Shown: piece by piece, positions 34,562-44,117 of the stretch
Layout: every line of letters starts with the position of its first letter
How positions within the stretch are numbered: the first letter of the stretch is position 1
Assembly: GCF_002865645.1 (NCBI RefSeq)
Contig: NW_020194558.1
Span: forward strand, 2,880,014 to 2,944,013
Source: Hyaloscypha bicolor E
Taxonomy: Eukaryota > Ascomycota > Leotiomycetes > Helotiales > Hyaloscyphaceae
Length of the DNA: 64,000 bases
Direction of reading: 5' to 3'
The notes under the pieces: model-generated
Told to the model about the DNA's origin: nothing
Databases searched by the model: none
What the model saw: the letters and a program-made list of their open reading frames with translations, nothing else
Position numbers and translations under genes: made by a program

Positions 34562-36721
34562 ATGGAGGCTTGGAAGGCGGAGACAGAAGCTTTGAAGGCG
34601 AAGGCAGAAGCTTGGAAGGCGGAGACAGAAGCTTTGAAGGCGGAGAACGAAGCTTTGAAGGCGAGGGCAGAAGCTTTGAAGGCGGAGACAGAAGCTTGGA
34701 AGGCGGAGGCAGAAGCTTTGAGGGCGAAGGCAGAAACTTTGAAGGCGGACTTGAGAGATCGCCAAGTGCAAACACAATCCAAAGCCAGGGGCATTTCAGT
34801 CGGGGGCTACAATGGCGAAACAGAACATCATTCATTGAGCAATCAGCCTGCATTCAATGAACTAAATTCAGATTTGGAGGGATCGACAGCTACTCGGAGA
34901 CTAACCGACGAGCTCTCAGAGGGTTCGTACGACACCCCAACGTGGTCCTCGGCCAAGTCAGGAAGTGGTACTCAGGATTCTGTTTCCGGCGGTGAATGCC
35001 AATGCACTGATGCAACCGGTGCCGGACATAAGAATGTGTTGCAAGGTGACAATTCTTGCAAAGAATCTTCATCAAAAAAGTCGCATTCGGACTTAGGTTC
35101 AGTCATCTCTCGCCCTGAAATCTCCTCTGGATTTCCAGAACAAGAGTCAGCTCGGTTCGTCGAAGATTTGAAGAGAAGTTGTCAAGACTTGTATCCGACG
35201 GATGACAGTATACCTAAGATCCAGAAAAGACTTCTGAACCCACCACCAAGGTTTGAACCTGACTTCGTCCGATTGGCAGAGGCCTATATGGAAACAATGG
35301 AACGCGTTCTTATTCCATGGTGCACTGAGTACCTGCACACCCTTATCGGTCATGGTTACATCATAAGCCATACGCTCAAGCCCGAGTCACCAAAAGAAAT
35401 CCTTTTTATAACACCCGAACCTGTCAACGAGGTTAAGGCCGACTTCACCCGAGATCTTATTATCAAAGATCTGTTGCCTCGATATTTGAACGACGTGGTT
35501 GTCCGCTTTGAGGAAGGTCACCGCGAAATGCTTGCGCTGACACCTTGCTTGCGTTGTCTGGAGCATTGTCCTGAAAAGGGAATCCCCAGCACTGGACATT
35601 ATTTCATGGTTCCATCCAAGACATTGGACCCAGAGCAACTATGCTCCTCCACGATTGGCCCGCACTTCTTCCTTGGACAAACCGCTCTGCAACTAGTTTG
35701 CCGCCATGCAATGTATTATGATATCACCGAAGGAAAAATTATCCGTAGAGAGCCTCGTCGTGACGATGACATAATCGATAAGCCTCTCATGCACTTCAAA
35801 ACTGAAGTGGGAAAAATTCGGCCAGAGAGTGGCGGCGACCCTTATCACAGGAACTGGCGGGAATCTAAGCATACCCATTTCGATGGTAAAACCAAAGGCT
35901 TTCCCTACATGGATTGGCAACTTGCTTCGAGGGAAGAGTCTGGTCCTCTGATACCGTATGGCCATGATTGCTCTGGTACGTGTCACTGTATCACAAAGTA
36001 CGCCAGACCTCGGCCAGGATTCAAGGTTCGCTACACTGGAGCATATTCTGGCCAGGTAGAGGGCGAGATAGCTCTGATGCCCTCCTCAAAAGAAGTCCAA
36101 TACACCGGAGAGGATCCATCCTCGCTACGTGGCACCAGTGATCGCATTTCGAGGAGCATCTTGGTCTCCTTATGGGAAATCGATACTGACGAACCTTCCA
36201 TTGATCGCCGTGGCGACTCTGGAGCTACAGTCGTTGACATCGACACTGCCGAGATGGTTGGAATAGTGGTGCAACAGTATAAAAGGAGAATCCAGTTCAT
36301 GGACATTGTTGACGTCCTCGAAGATGCCTGCGAGAAACTCAGATGCGAACTCAAGGATATTACATTCCCTCCACCGAATTGCAAGAAGGACGAGACAAAC
36401 CCACTTCAAAAGCCTGTGGCTCGGGTACTAGACGGCCGCTCAACTAACCAAGAGTCTTTAGAGTGTGACGAGGAACGTCGCACTAAAGATTTTAAATTAC
36501 TTTTGCCATTACTTTTGCATAGCACCGCAAAACGAGCTACCACTCGCCCAAGTTCAACACCCGATCAGCTTTCGCTCCTTCATAAACTTTCACCCTCTCA
36601 ACGAGTATTGGATGGGTGCCAGCCCGATGAGTTCCGAATTTCGGATAGTAGTCCGTTTGCGGACAAACGCCGATATTCAGCTGATGGTACGTCCCCAACC
36701 TTTTCAAGCTCCGACTCGTAG
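34562..36721 (+). CDS. Coiled-coil heptad-repeat protein with a trypsin-like GDSG region
   Basis: An intronless gene of 719 residues from the first ATG; the frame is open about 120 bp further upstream, so a spliced leader is possible. Residues 2-63 are nine near-identical heptads (consensus EALKAEA, with Trp alternating with Leu), which predict a continuous coiled coil. Residues 65-215 are a Ser/Gly-rich linker. The remainder is a folded domain with several Cys/His-rich patches (CLRCLEHCPEKG, HDCSGTCHC) and ends with SIDRRGDSGATVVDIDTAEMVG and then FMDIVDVLEDAC. The GDSG serine (Ser553), a hydrophobic strand and a D-V-L-E-D helix match the end of chymotrypsin-fold domains in fungal proteins; the catalytic His and Asp cannot be assigned with confidence. 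I infer a multimerising protease-like protein; it may be an effector of an immunity-like locus. Confidence 0.75.
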   Translation: MEAWKAETEALKAKAEAWKAETEALKAENEALKARAEALKAETEAWKAEAEALRAKAETLKADLRDRQVQTQSKARGISVGGYNGETEHHSLSNQPAFNELNSDLEGSTATRRLTDELSEGSYDTPTWSSAKSGSGTQDSVSGGECQCTDATGAGHKNVLQGDNSCKESSSKKSHSDLGSVISRPEISSGFPEQESARFVEDLKRSCQDLYPTDDSIPKIQKRLLNPPPRFEPDFVRLAEAYMETMERVLIPWCTEYLHTLIGHGYIISHTLKPESPKEILFITPEPVNEVKADFTRDLIIKDLLPRYLNDVVVRFEEGHREMLALTPCLRCLEHCPEKGIPSTGHYFMVPSKTLDPEQLCSSTIGPHFFLGQTALQLVCRHAMYYDITEGKIIRREPRRDDDIIDKPLMHFKTEVGKIRPESGGDPYHRNWRESKHTHFDGKTKGFPYMDWQLASREESGPLIPYGHDCSGTCHCITKYARPRPGFKVRYTGAYSGQVEGEIALMPSSKEVQYTGEDPSSLRGTSDRISRSILVSLWEIDTDEPSIDRRGDSGATVVDIDTAEMVGIVVQQYKRRIQFMDIVDVLEDACEKLRCELKDITFPPPNCKKDETNPLQKPVARVLDGRSTNQESLECDEERRTKDFKLLLPLLLHSTAKRATTRPSSTPDQLSLLHKLSPSQRVLDGCQPDEFRISDSSPFADKRRYSADGTSPTFSSSDS
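34565..34750 (+). repeat. 21-bp coding minisatellite, nine copies
   Basis: Eight full copies and one 18-bp copy of a 21-bp unit (consensus GAAGCTTTGAAGGCGGAGAC plus A) lie in frame, each encoding one heptad. Copies differ by few bases, mainly TTG/TGG and GAG/AAG/AGG switches, so the array is recent or homogenised and copy number probably varies between strains. Confidence 0.9.
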
Positions 36722-37208
36722 GCCTCGCATGTTGATCAAGAAACAGCCGTCGATCCCGCAAGAACCGCCGATATCCCTGAAAGAGAACTCGAGATAAGCG
36801 ATTGCACGAATCGTTTAAGTCATGGAGCCAGGGGAAGAGCCAGATAGTGGGAGAACGAATGAGAAAAGAAGAGAGGAGTAGGGGAACCGAGAAAATGCGA
36901 CTGGCAATGAGACATGAGAGATATTCACGCATTTCTCATGCATATATTACCGACCTATTCAGAACTATTTTGATGTTGAATAAGCCAAAGTCTGTTGCTT
37001 GTCTACTTCGTCTTCTTTACCAAGGCTGAGTCAGGGTCTGAGATTTCTTTGCATTTCCCCAAATATTTCTCTTTGCGGGTTTTCTCTTAGAGAAAAGTTT
37101 GATACTGAGTTCCTATACTTGCTGCCAGCTACCATCGGAGAAACTAATTACAAATGAGAACAGCCCAAGCTGTTTGACATCACCAAATAATTCAGTCGAG
37201 CTGCGGAA
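36722..37208. other. Intergenic, no gene seen
   Basis: Convergent 3' flanks of the GDSG gene and the DUF6594 gene. No supported open frame. Confidence 0.5.
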
Positions 37209-38264
37209 CTACTGAGTTGAGCTCTGTGATGGTGAATAAGGTAGAGTGGCAGTTCCAACATACACCACTTGGACGGCTGCAAAGCTAGAAGGCAGTGAGC
37301 CAATAGCCGTAAGCTGGATAAGGTACCGTTATACATACGCTGCTGTTGCCGCAAAAATATCCACAAGGCGGGCTCCCGTAAAAAGTTGCAGAGAGAAGGA
37401 AAATGCAGCCGTCAGCCCGGCAATTGCGCCCAGTCTTTTTGCCATGGTATCCAAAGTGTGCAAGACCACGATTGAAAGGACAGGAAGAATGCTCGCAAGT
37501 GTTACTGCAAGTAATTTGGTCACACGTAGAACTTTGGCGCGAGGCACGAAAGAAGTAATCCCTAAGTATGAGGACGTGCTTTCCTGGCGATGAGGTTAGG
37601 CACCGGAAAACACGGGAGTAAAGCTAGACCAGAGGTAATTTACCTGCGAAGGGGCGAAAGGCAGACCATAGAACCAACTCAAAAACTTGTCTTCGATCCA
37701 ACGAGAAAATGGGTCCTCATTGTCTTCACCCCTGAGTACGAGCAGGTCTGGTTCATGGCTCGGTTCGGACCAAATGTTGTGGTCAGGTCCTGTTAGATAT
37801 ATACGACAAAGATCATTTCGGTCCATCAGATTCCTAAGTTTGTTGAGGGCCGTTGAACTTGGATTGTGTATCTGCGCAAGCTTCTCTTGCTGCAAGAGAG
37901 CGTCGTCTGTATGTTGGTTTCAGCCTGGTTCTTATTTAATTGCATCCATCACATCTTCCTCACTATACTGTAACAATTTTTCTCTGATCTTGAGAAACAT
38001 TGCCCATTGACGTTGATCTTCGCCTTCCTCAGTCGTTGAAGTCGTGGAGTTGTTTAACATAAACCAATTCGTTGCATACGCTTTCCTCTCCCTGTGACCG
38101 GAGGCTTCATTTTCCAATGCCAAAGCACGATGTTGCTCCTCAAGGACGGTCAATTCGGCCTGCAAGTAAAGTAGGTTTTGGGCATTGAGAGTTGCAAACC
38201 GACGGAAAATCCCGTGTTCTGGGTGCTCTCCCATCAAGAGAGCTAACTTTGCATATCCCTCCAT
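37209..38264 (-). CDS. DUF6594 family membrane protein
   Basis: A 294-residue protein from exons 37964-38264, 37644-37906, 37339-37583 and 37209-37284. The N-terminal half is a helical bundle (GYAKLALLMGEHPEHGIFRRFATLNAQNLLYLQAEL, here cut for length to its start and end: GYAKLALLMG ... LYLQAEL), with KIREKLLQYNDALLQQEKL after the first intron and EDPFSRWIEDKFLSWFYG ahead of the membrane part. The C-terminal part has hydrophobic segments VTKLLAVTLASILPVLSIVV, LGAIAGLTAAFSFSL and IFAATAAFAAVQVVYVG. This arrangement defines the fungal DUF6594 family, whose function is unknown. The last acceptor at 37285 restores FAAVQVVYVG, the family consensus. Confidence 0.88.
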
Positions 38265-39001
38265 TCGGCATACAGAAGGTAAGGCTCAGGTTGCAAGAAG
38301 TTCTCGCCAGCCTCAAGACAGGATCATCAATGGAAACCAGAAAGACTTCTTGGAGCACAGTCTTCCATACAGACTAAATGATCCAATTACACGGATATGC
38401 CACGGGTCTTCGGTTTTGTTAAGCTATATCTGCTCTATGATGTGTCAGGATATCAGTACGAGAACAAAATATTCGGGCGAAAAGTGCAGTTTTCTGCTGT
38501 AAGCTCTTTCACAGAAAATTGGAAAGGCAGACTCGTAGGCACACTTTTCTATTCCGAACAGGCCCCTTGGTGTCTTGCTTTGGAATATGCCCTTCTCCTA
38601 TGGGGATGCCTTGTGACGTGTCAACGCGGTCATACAAAGACCATTTACCCCGGCGTCAACGGCAAACTTTGGCGCCACTTCTTTCAATCATTGATGTTGA
38701 TTGGTCAGGATGATTTGCTTGGGTTGTAATGCTAGGAAGTCCGCCCGCATCTATAGAGCCTTTTGATAAGGAGTTTCTTTTCCCACAGCCTCGTCGGGCA
38801 TCAATACCCCCAATCCCCCTGCCTCACCCATTTCTGAAGAACCCAATAGAGTTTCCCAATGCCCAACAGCATGTATAGATTATGGCACGCTCGGAGCGTG
38901 AATATTTTGTAGCCGTTTCCTCCCGATGCTTTGAAGCCCTTGTGTTCATGTTCACAGCTGTTCCACATACCGATATCAACCCGTGAGGCTAAGCTATCAC
39001 A
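38265..39001. other. Intergenic, about 740 bp, no gene seen
   Basis: Divergent region between the DUF6594 gene and the orphan at 39002. One 110-codon plus-strand frame at 38397 has no domain features and is probably chance. Confidence 0.45.
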
Positions 39002-39564
39002 ATGAGCAACTCCGGTAAGAAAATAGCCCAGTGACGTTTGTAACTGCTAACGATTTCTAGGACAATACGTGGAACGCTATGAATATAAAGAGGTCAGCAT
39101 TATGGGAGGCGAGCCAGAACTCGACGTTTGGGTCGGGAGGAAAGGGACCATACCAATACCCGACGAACATGATTGTGAGTCTATAAGCCGGGGTAACTTA
39201 CTACTTCAAGTTATGTCCTTATACTACACAGCGAGCAAAATGCAAACCGCAGAGAACAAGCAGAAGCAAGAAGAACAGGTAGCCAGGGAAGCCGCCCAGA
39301 GAGCAGTAATTGAGTATAAGAGGTGCATAATATTTTCTGTTTATCGGCGTATTGCCTATACTAAGATCTTCTAAGGTGGGCCGAGCAACACTACAACAGC
39401 TACGGCGTTTACCCAGAAGAGTAAGTGTGCTCTGAGCCAGTTTTTAACGGGGCATTTTGTTTAACTCGTGGCAAAGATACAGAGTGTGGTTCTACCAAAC
39501 ATATGAGAGATATCCAGAAGAAGTGGGCGGGCAACGCGCTGGCCAGGGGAATGGTAGCTCGTGA
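39002..39564 (+). CDS. Five-exon orphan protein, 114 residues
   Basis: Exons 39002-39014, 39061-39174, 39232-39322, 39376-39420 and 39483-39564 are bounded by GT-AG signals and sum to 345 bp, an exact reading frame from MSNSGQYVERYEYKEV to a TGA after GQGNGSS. The middle is a charged helix (ENKQKQEEQVAREAAQRAV) followed by an aromatic patch (WAEQHYNSYGVYPEEVWFYQ). There is no signal peptide or membrane segment. I do not recognise the family. Four introns in so short a gene, all in consistent phase, are unlikely by chance, which is my main reason to believe it. No part longer than exon 2 is open, so gene finders may miss it. Confidence 0.68.
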
Positions 39565-40336
39565 ATCTAGCAGGGCTTTCCTCCTTCACCATCGCCACTC
39601 TGAACTTTCCCCTGCGCTCGAGCTTGTTATCCAGTTAAAATCACGCTTTTCTATAAAAGACTTTGGGCGTCGGTCCTGCCAGTATAGAGACACTTGAATA
39701 GCGTCATACAACGAGACCCAAGAGCCTTGCGCTCACATCTCAATAGACCTCTGCGTAATTCTTCTCTCTCTTGAACGACTTCGTGATTTCCAGAGCTGCG
39801 CCAATTGGTGCCCGCTTCAAATATTACAAATCGGCTTGAACAATGCAATTGGAGAAGATAATAAAGCAGAAAGCTTGAGATTCTCCTAATAAGCAGCAAG
39901 TTGCTGCGGCACTTGCCCAAAGGTCGAAGAATCACAAGCATTAACTAAAAATTTGGTTCAATATCTGCATTTATCACGTACATCAACTACCTAACCGCCA
40001 ACCACCCCAACCCCATACAACCAAACAGGCAAGAAGAAGAGAAACGCCAACTCTAAAGCAAAGGTATCTACAAACCCCTCTCATAACAAAACATATCCCA
40101 CCCTCTCCTATCCAACCCATCATTCCATCGACACATTTAGCTCGCAAGCTCGCAAAAAGCCAACGCCAAACACCACCCAATGCAAAGTTAAAAGTAGGTC
40201 TGCCGCCCAAGTACCAAGCCAACAAAATCACCAAACACAACTGAAGATCCAGAATTTTTCCTTCTTGCGAGGTCCCATATATCAACACATCAAACACCGG
40301 AACATAAAAGTAGGGTAGGGAAGAAGAGGGATCTGA
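39565..40336. other. Intergenic, no gene seen
   Basis: Contains the orphan 3' flank and the 3' flank of the MADS gene. Bases 40000-40300 are C/A-rich on the plus strand. No supported open frame. Confidence 0.5.
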
Positions 40337-42261
40337 TTAGCCCTCAACCTTCGCCCTCTTCTGATCCCCTCCTTCCCCATCACTGCCCTCACCCTCAGGC
40401 GTCTTCCTCTTCTCGCCACGCCCATTGCCTTCTCGACCCCCACTATCCTCTCTCAGGAAACTCGGTCCCGTGCCCACCACCGGCGTCGCGAAGTTCAGTG
40501 GACTCGGTAGCGTATTGCTATCATTGCTTCTGAAATTCCAATCTGGGTAGAAGGAGCTGGGAGAAGGCAGGAACTCGTTGTTCATGAAGCGGGAAGGCAG
40601 AGCGGAGACGGGCGTGTCGATCATAGTCCCGCTATTTGAGTTGGTCTGTGACGTTTGGGAGACGGGATGGGGACGCGCGAAGGGGTTTGGTGGGCCTGAT
40701 GCGCCTGCTGAGAGTAGGGCTGAGGCGGATGGCGAGGGAGGTGGCAGGACCATGCCCGAGGAGTGAGAGTCTGAATTTTGGCGTCCGTTAGGACGCCGGT
40801 TAGAGGATGTTGCGTTGGTGCCTGACCGAGGACTGGCTTCGGAGTCTGCAGTTACGCTGCCGCCGTCTGAGGGCTCGTCGGGGATTTGTACCTTCAGGAC
40901 CGGACGCTTGCCACCGACTGATGCTGAATTTGTTCTTGAGGGAGGTGTGAAACCATCTGCGGCTGAAGAGACAGAGACATTACGGATTTTATGTGTGTTG
41001 GAGCGGGCTGGAGGCGGTGATGTCTTGCCTCGATTTACAGCTGGTGTATCCACAGATTGGGACCGATTATTTGAGGTTGGTGCTGGTTCACTGCGTGGCT
41101 GCTCGGCATTCGATGTCGACGAAGCCCAATGCTGCGAGAGGATAGACCGAGACTCGTCAATTGGCGTGAAGATACTCCGCGACTTGACGGACATGCGTTT
41201 TACAGGCTCAAGCATCTGCTGTTGTGGAGGTTGTGGCTCTTCTTGCTCTTGATGCTGTGGCTGCTGTTGAGGAATCTGTTGTTGTTGAGGCTGTGGTGGA
41301 GAAGATTCAGGGCGCGATTGTGGTCTCTCCTGTTGGGGGAAAGCAGGTGGAATTGAGGTTCTTCGTTGTTCTTCAACATAAAGTTGCTGAACTTGCTGTT
41401 GGTGAGGATGTTGCTGCTGCTGTGGAGGTCCATAATTTGGGTATTGAGGCCCTGGCCCTTGCTGAGGAACACCCTGAGGCGGGCCTTGCATCGGGGGACC
41501 TTGCATGTGCTGGGGGAGACCATGTTGGTGCGGCGGGAGAGGTGGACCATTATGAGGATTGTAGATAGCTGGATTTGGCATGTAGGCGTAACCATTAGAA
41601 GGCGGTGGATGTGGGTGTTGCTGAGGAACAAGATTGGAGCTTGGTCTTCTTGGTGCATTTCTTGAAGAAGGGCGAGATCCAGGTTGCGGCTGAGGGGTAT
41701 GTTGTCTTTGTTGTGGATGATGCGGGAAGACACCATTGGGAATGGGAGGAGACGCAGACGGTGTATGATGTCGGATATGTTGGTACGCAGGTTGGTTCTG
41801 GAATTGAGGAGGCATCATTTGCGGCTCGACTGATCCATGGTGAGAAGGGCCAGATCCATCCTCGTCATCATCATCGTCCTCCATCTTTCCCTTCCCACTG
41901 AAGTCCCCGGGACCCTTATGTTCGTTCGCACCTCCATACTGTATCACTATCAGCTTCCGTTATTTATGCAGATCTTGGAGGTAGGCGTACGTATTGGTAT
42001 CTGTTCAAGATCTCTCCAATATCACTACTCGAATATTCGTACAACTTCTTATTATTGCCAAAGATTATGACCGCGACATCAACGGAACAGAGAACGGAGA
42101 GCTCATGCGCCTTCTTGAACAGGCCGCCTTTGCGCTTAAGGAACGTTCTATTGGTAAAGACGGCGATTAGCAGGCTTTCTCCAGAGCCGCCGCGCGAAGA
42201 CTTACACTGAACGATTTCTATCATCCTTGATAGCCTTAATTTCGATCTTTCTTCTTCCCAT
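40337..42261 (-). CDS. rlm1: MADS-box transcription factor, Rlm1/MEF2 type
   Basis: A 604-residue nuclear regulator, exons 42206-42261, 41991-42147 and 40337-41938. The first 60 residues are a MEF2-type MADS domain: [19 protein letters not shown], then [20 protein letters not shown] and [20 protein letters not shown] after a 58-bp intron. An acidic patch (MEDDDDDED) and a very long Pro/Gln-rich region follow (multiple QQQ and PQ runs), typical of the activation part of fungal Rlm1. In yeasts and moulds Rlm1 sits at the end of the cell-wall-integrity MAP kinase pathway and turns on wall-synthesis genes; that role is by homology. The C-terminus is basic ([17 protein letters not shown]). SRF-type relatives differ in the helix ahead of the domain core. 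Confidence 0.94.
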
Positions 42262-42771
42262 CACGGCGACGCGCCGGGCTTGTGGAGGATAGGAAGGTTC
42301 TATGAATTGATCCAGCTCCTCTGCGGTGAAGGAAAATCCGAATGCCAGAAAGGAGACAGCCTGATGTGCTATCGGCTGGAGATCAATGCGGTGTCACGAT
42401 CGCGTACATCAAATCTGTCTCTGGAAAGAAAAGGATCGACGACGACAAGGTCGAGACGCAGACGCGTGGGAGGTGTAGATGCCGAGGCGGGTTGTTGGCG
42501 TGGTGGTGTTTGCCGTAGTGGTGAGAGTGAAGACGTGAGTGATGCGCCCGAGTCTTTCTAGGCTTCAGCTACGAACTCCGGCGAAGTCCTGAAACACGAC
42601 AGAAGGTGCACTTGGGCGAATAGCGTGGTGGGAGGCGGCGGCGCGGAGCGTGATATAGATGTTCTGCTGCACGGTACCTGGATTCAACTTTTCCTCGACG
42701 TTGACCGGCTGATAGACTGATAGAGGATTGCGATGCTAAATATAGTTCTAGAGTAGCTGGTGGTCGGTGTT

Positions 42772-42788
42772 GGGGGGGGGGGGGGGGG

Positions 42789-42838
<50 letters not shown>
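42772..42838 (+). repeat. 67-bp poly-G tract, one interruption
   Basis: Nineteen G, one A at 42791, then 47 G. It lies about 510 bp upstream of the MADS start codon. Such a tract can form G-quadruplexes, and it is also a typical site of assembly error, so its true length is uncertain. Confidence 0.9.
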
Positions 42839-42839
<1 letters not shown>

Positions 42840-43162
42840 AGGGGCGTGGAGGGCGGAGGCTGGATGAAGAGAGGTAAATTTACTGTAGAAAAGCGAGCGA
42901 GCGAGCGAGAGATCCGAGAGTGAGCGCCAGGAGGGAGCGAGGATTTACGAACGGTGCTGTGAGTGGCCCGCCGGATGTCTACAGATGAGTAATCTCGCAG
43001 TGCAGCCAGTCAGCGGCCAGTTCGGGAGCTGAAAGTGGGGTCATTTCCTGGCTGCAGCGAATCAACGGCGCAGCGCGCCTGTTTTGGATCTCAGCCCATA
43101 GCCAGTCTGCGACGACTCTGCTCTGAGCGGGTCATCGTGGCCCACCCACCACTCACGGCGGG

Positions 43163-43242
43163 ACTCGACTCTGCCTGCACTCGACTCTGCCTGGACTCGA
43201 CTCCGCCTGCACTCGACTCTGCCTGCGCTCGACTCTGCACGC
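43163..43242 (+). repeat. 16-bp tandem repeat, five copies
   Basis: Five consecutive units of the form ACTCGACTCTGCCTGC with one to three changes each. Non-coding as far as can be seen. Confidence 0.9.
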
Positions 43243-44077
43243 TTCACTCTCCAAATCCTCTCGCTTCGCTCCTCTCGCTCCTCACTACAGCCTCCCCCCC
43301 TTTTCGCCTCCACCCACACCTCGTCGCTTGTTTCCACGCCCTGTCGAGTTCCCTCCCCGTCCGCGCCAGCCAAATTACTCGATGTTCTAAGCGCCAGACA
43401 CGTCCCATGACTGCGTCCTCTCCTCTCCCGTGTGTGGGTGCACACGCTCTACACGACATCTAACGTCCTCGGCTATCCCCTGTCCCTGCTCGCAAGACCA
43501 GGCCAGGGTAAAGTAAAGGTCCCAAAATAGCCCGCATCAGGGCCTTTTTGGCACCAATCCCATCACGGCAAATTAGCCCGAATTCGGTGCATATTATTGA
43601 CAAATGTTCGTCGTGGCCCCGTGGGTGGCCTTCAGCCTCGAGTCCGTCCCGGGGCCACGCATGGAGAGGCCGCAAATTACCCAAGTATGTGCATACTGTA
43701 TCCCTTACTACCGCGGACATCGCACCGAGTTCTGTCCTTCCAGAAGCCATTGCAAAACGTGCGGTGGAGATTGAGCCCAGGATCTCCAGAAACTCTGTCC
43801 AACCCGCCCGTATTTTGGGGAAATGCTTCTATTATTGTCCTCGGCGATGCTTGCAGAGCCTGCAAGGTACGCTGCATCAACAGCTTCATCCTGGTTTGCG
43901 AGTCCCAAGATACAAACTCACCGAGAGGCGGCGGAGGTGAAGCACTGTGCCGTGAAGGATGGGATGGGGAGTTCAATGAGCAAACAAAGTCTGCTAAATT
44001 CGAAAGCTGAAAATCTTTTTGCACTTGAAGGAAATGCTGCTGTTCTCCATGGGCAGGATTTGGGAGTTGCGTTGTGA

Positions 44078-44117
44078 TACATGGATACATGGGTACATGG
44101 GTACATGGGTACATGGG
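44078..44117 (+). repeat. 8-bp tandem repeat, five copies
   Basis: Five copies of TACATGGG (the first ends GGA). It is not the fungal telomere repeat TTAGGG. Confidence 0.9.

Noticed and set aside
38397..38729. A 110-codon plus-strand frame with an ATG
   Set aside because: No recognisable motif; composition resembles non-coding DNA and it overlaps the probable DUF6594 promoter.
41200..41736. A 178-codon minus frame and matching plus frames inside the MADS gene
   Set aside because: They are alternate-frame readings of the Gln/Pro-rich coding region.
43035..43463. Open frames on both strands over the 16-bp repeat array
   Set aside because: The length comes from a repeat without stops; no initiator context or domain.
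44078..44117. Internal telomere-like repeat
   Set aside because: The unit TACATGGG differs from the usual fungal telomere TTAGGG and there are only five copies.
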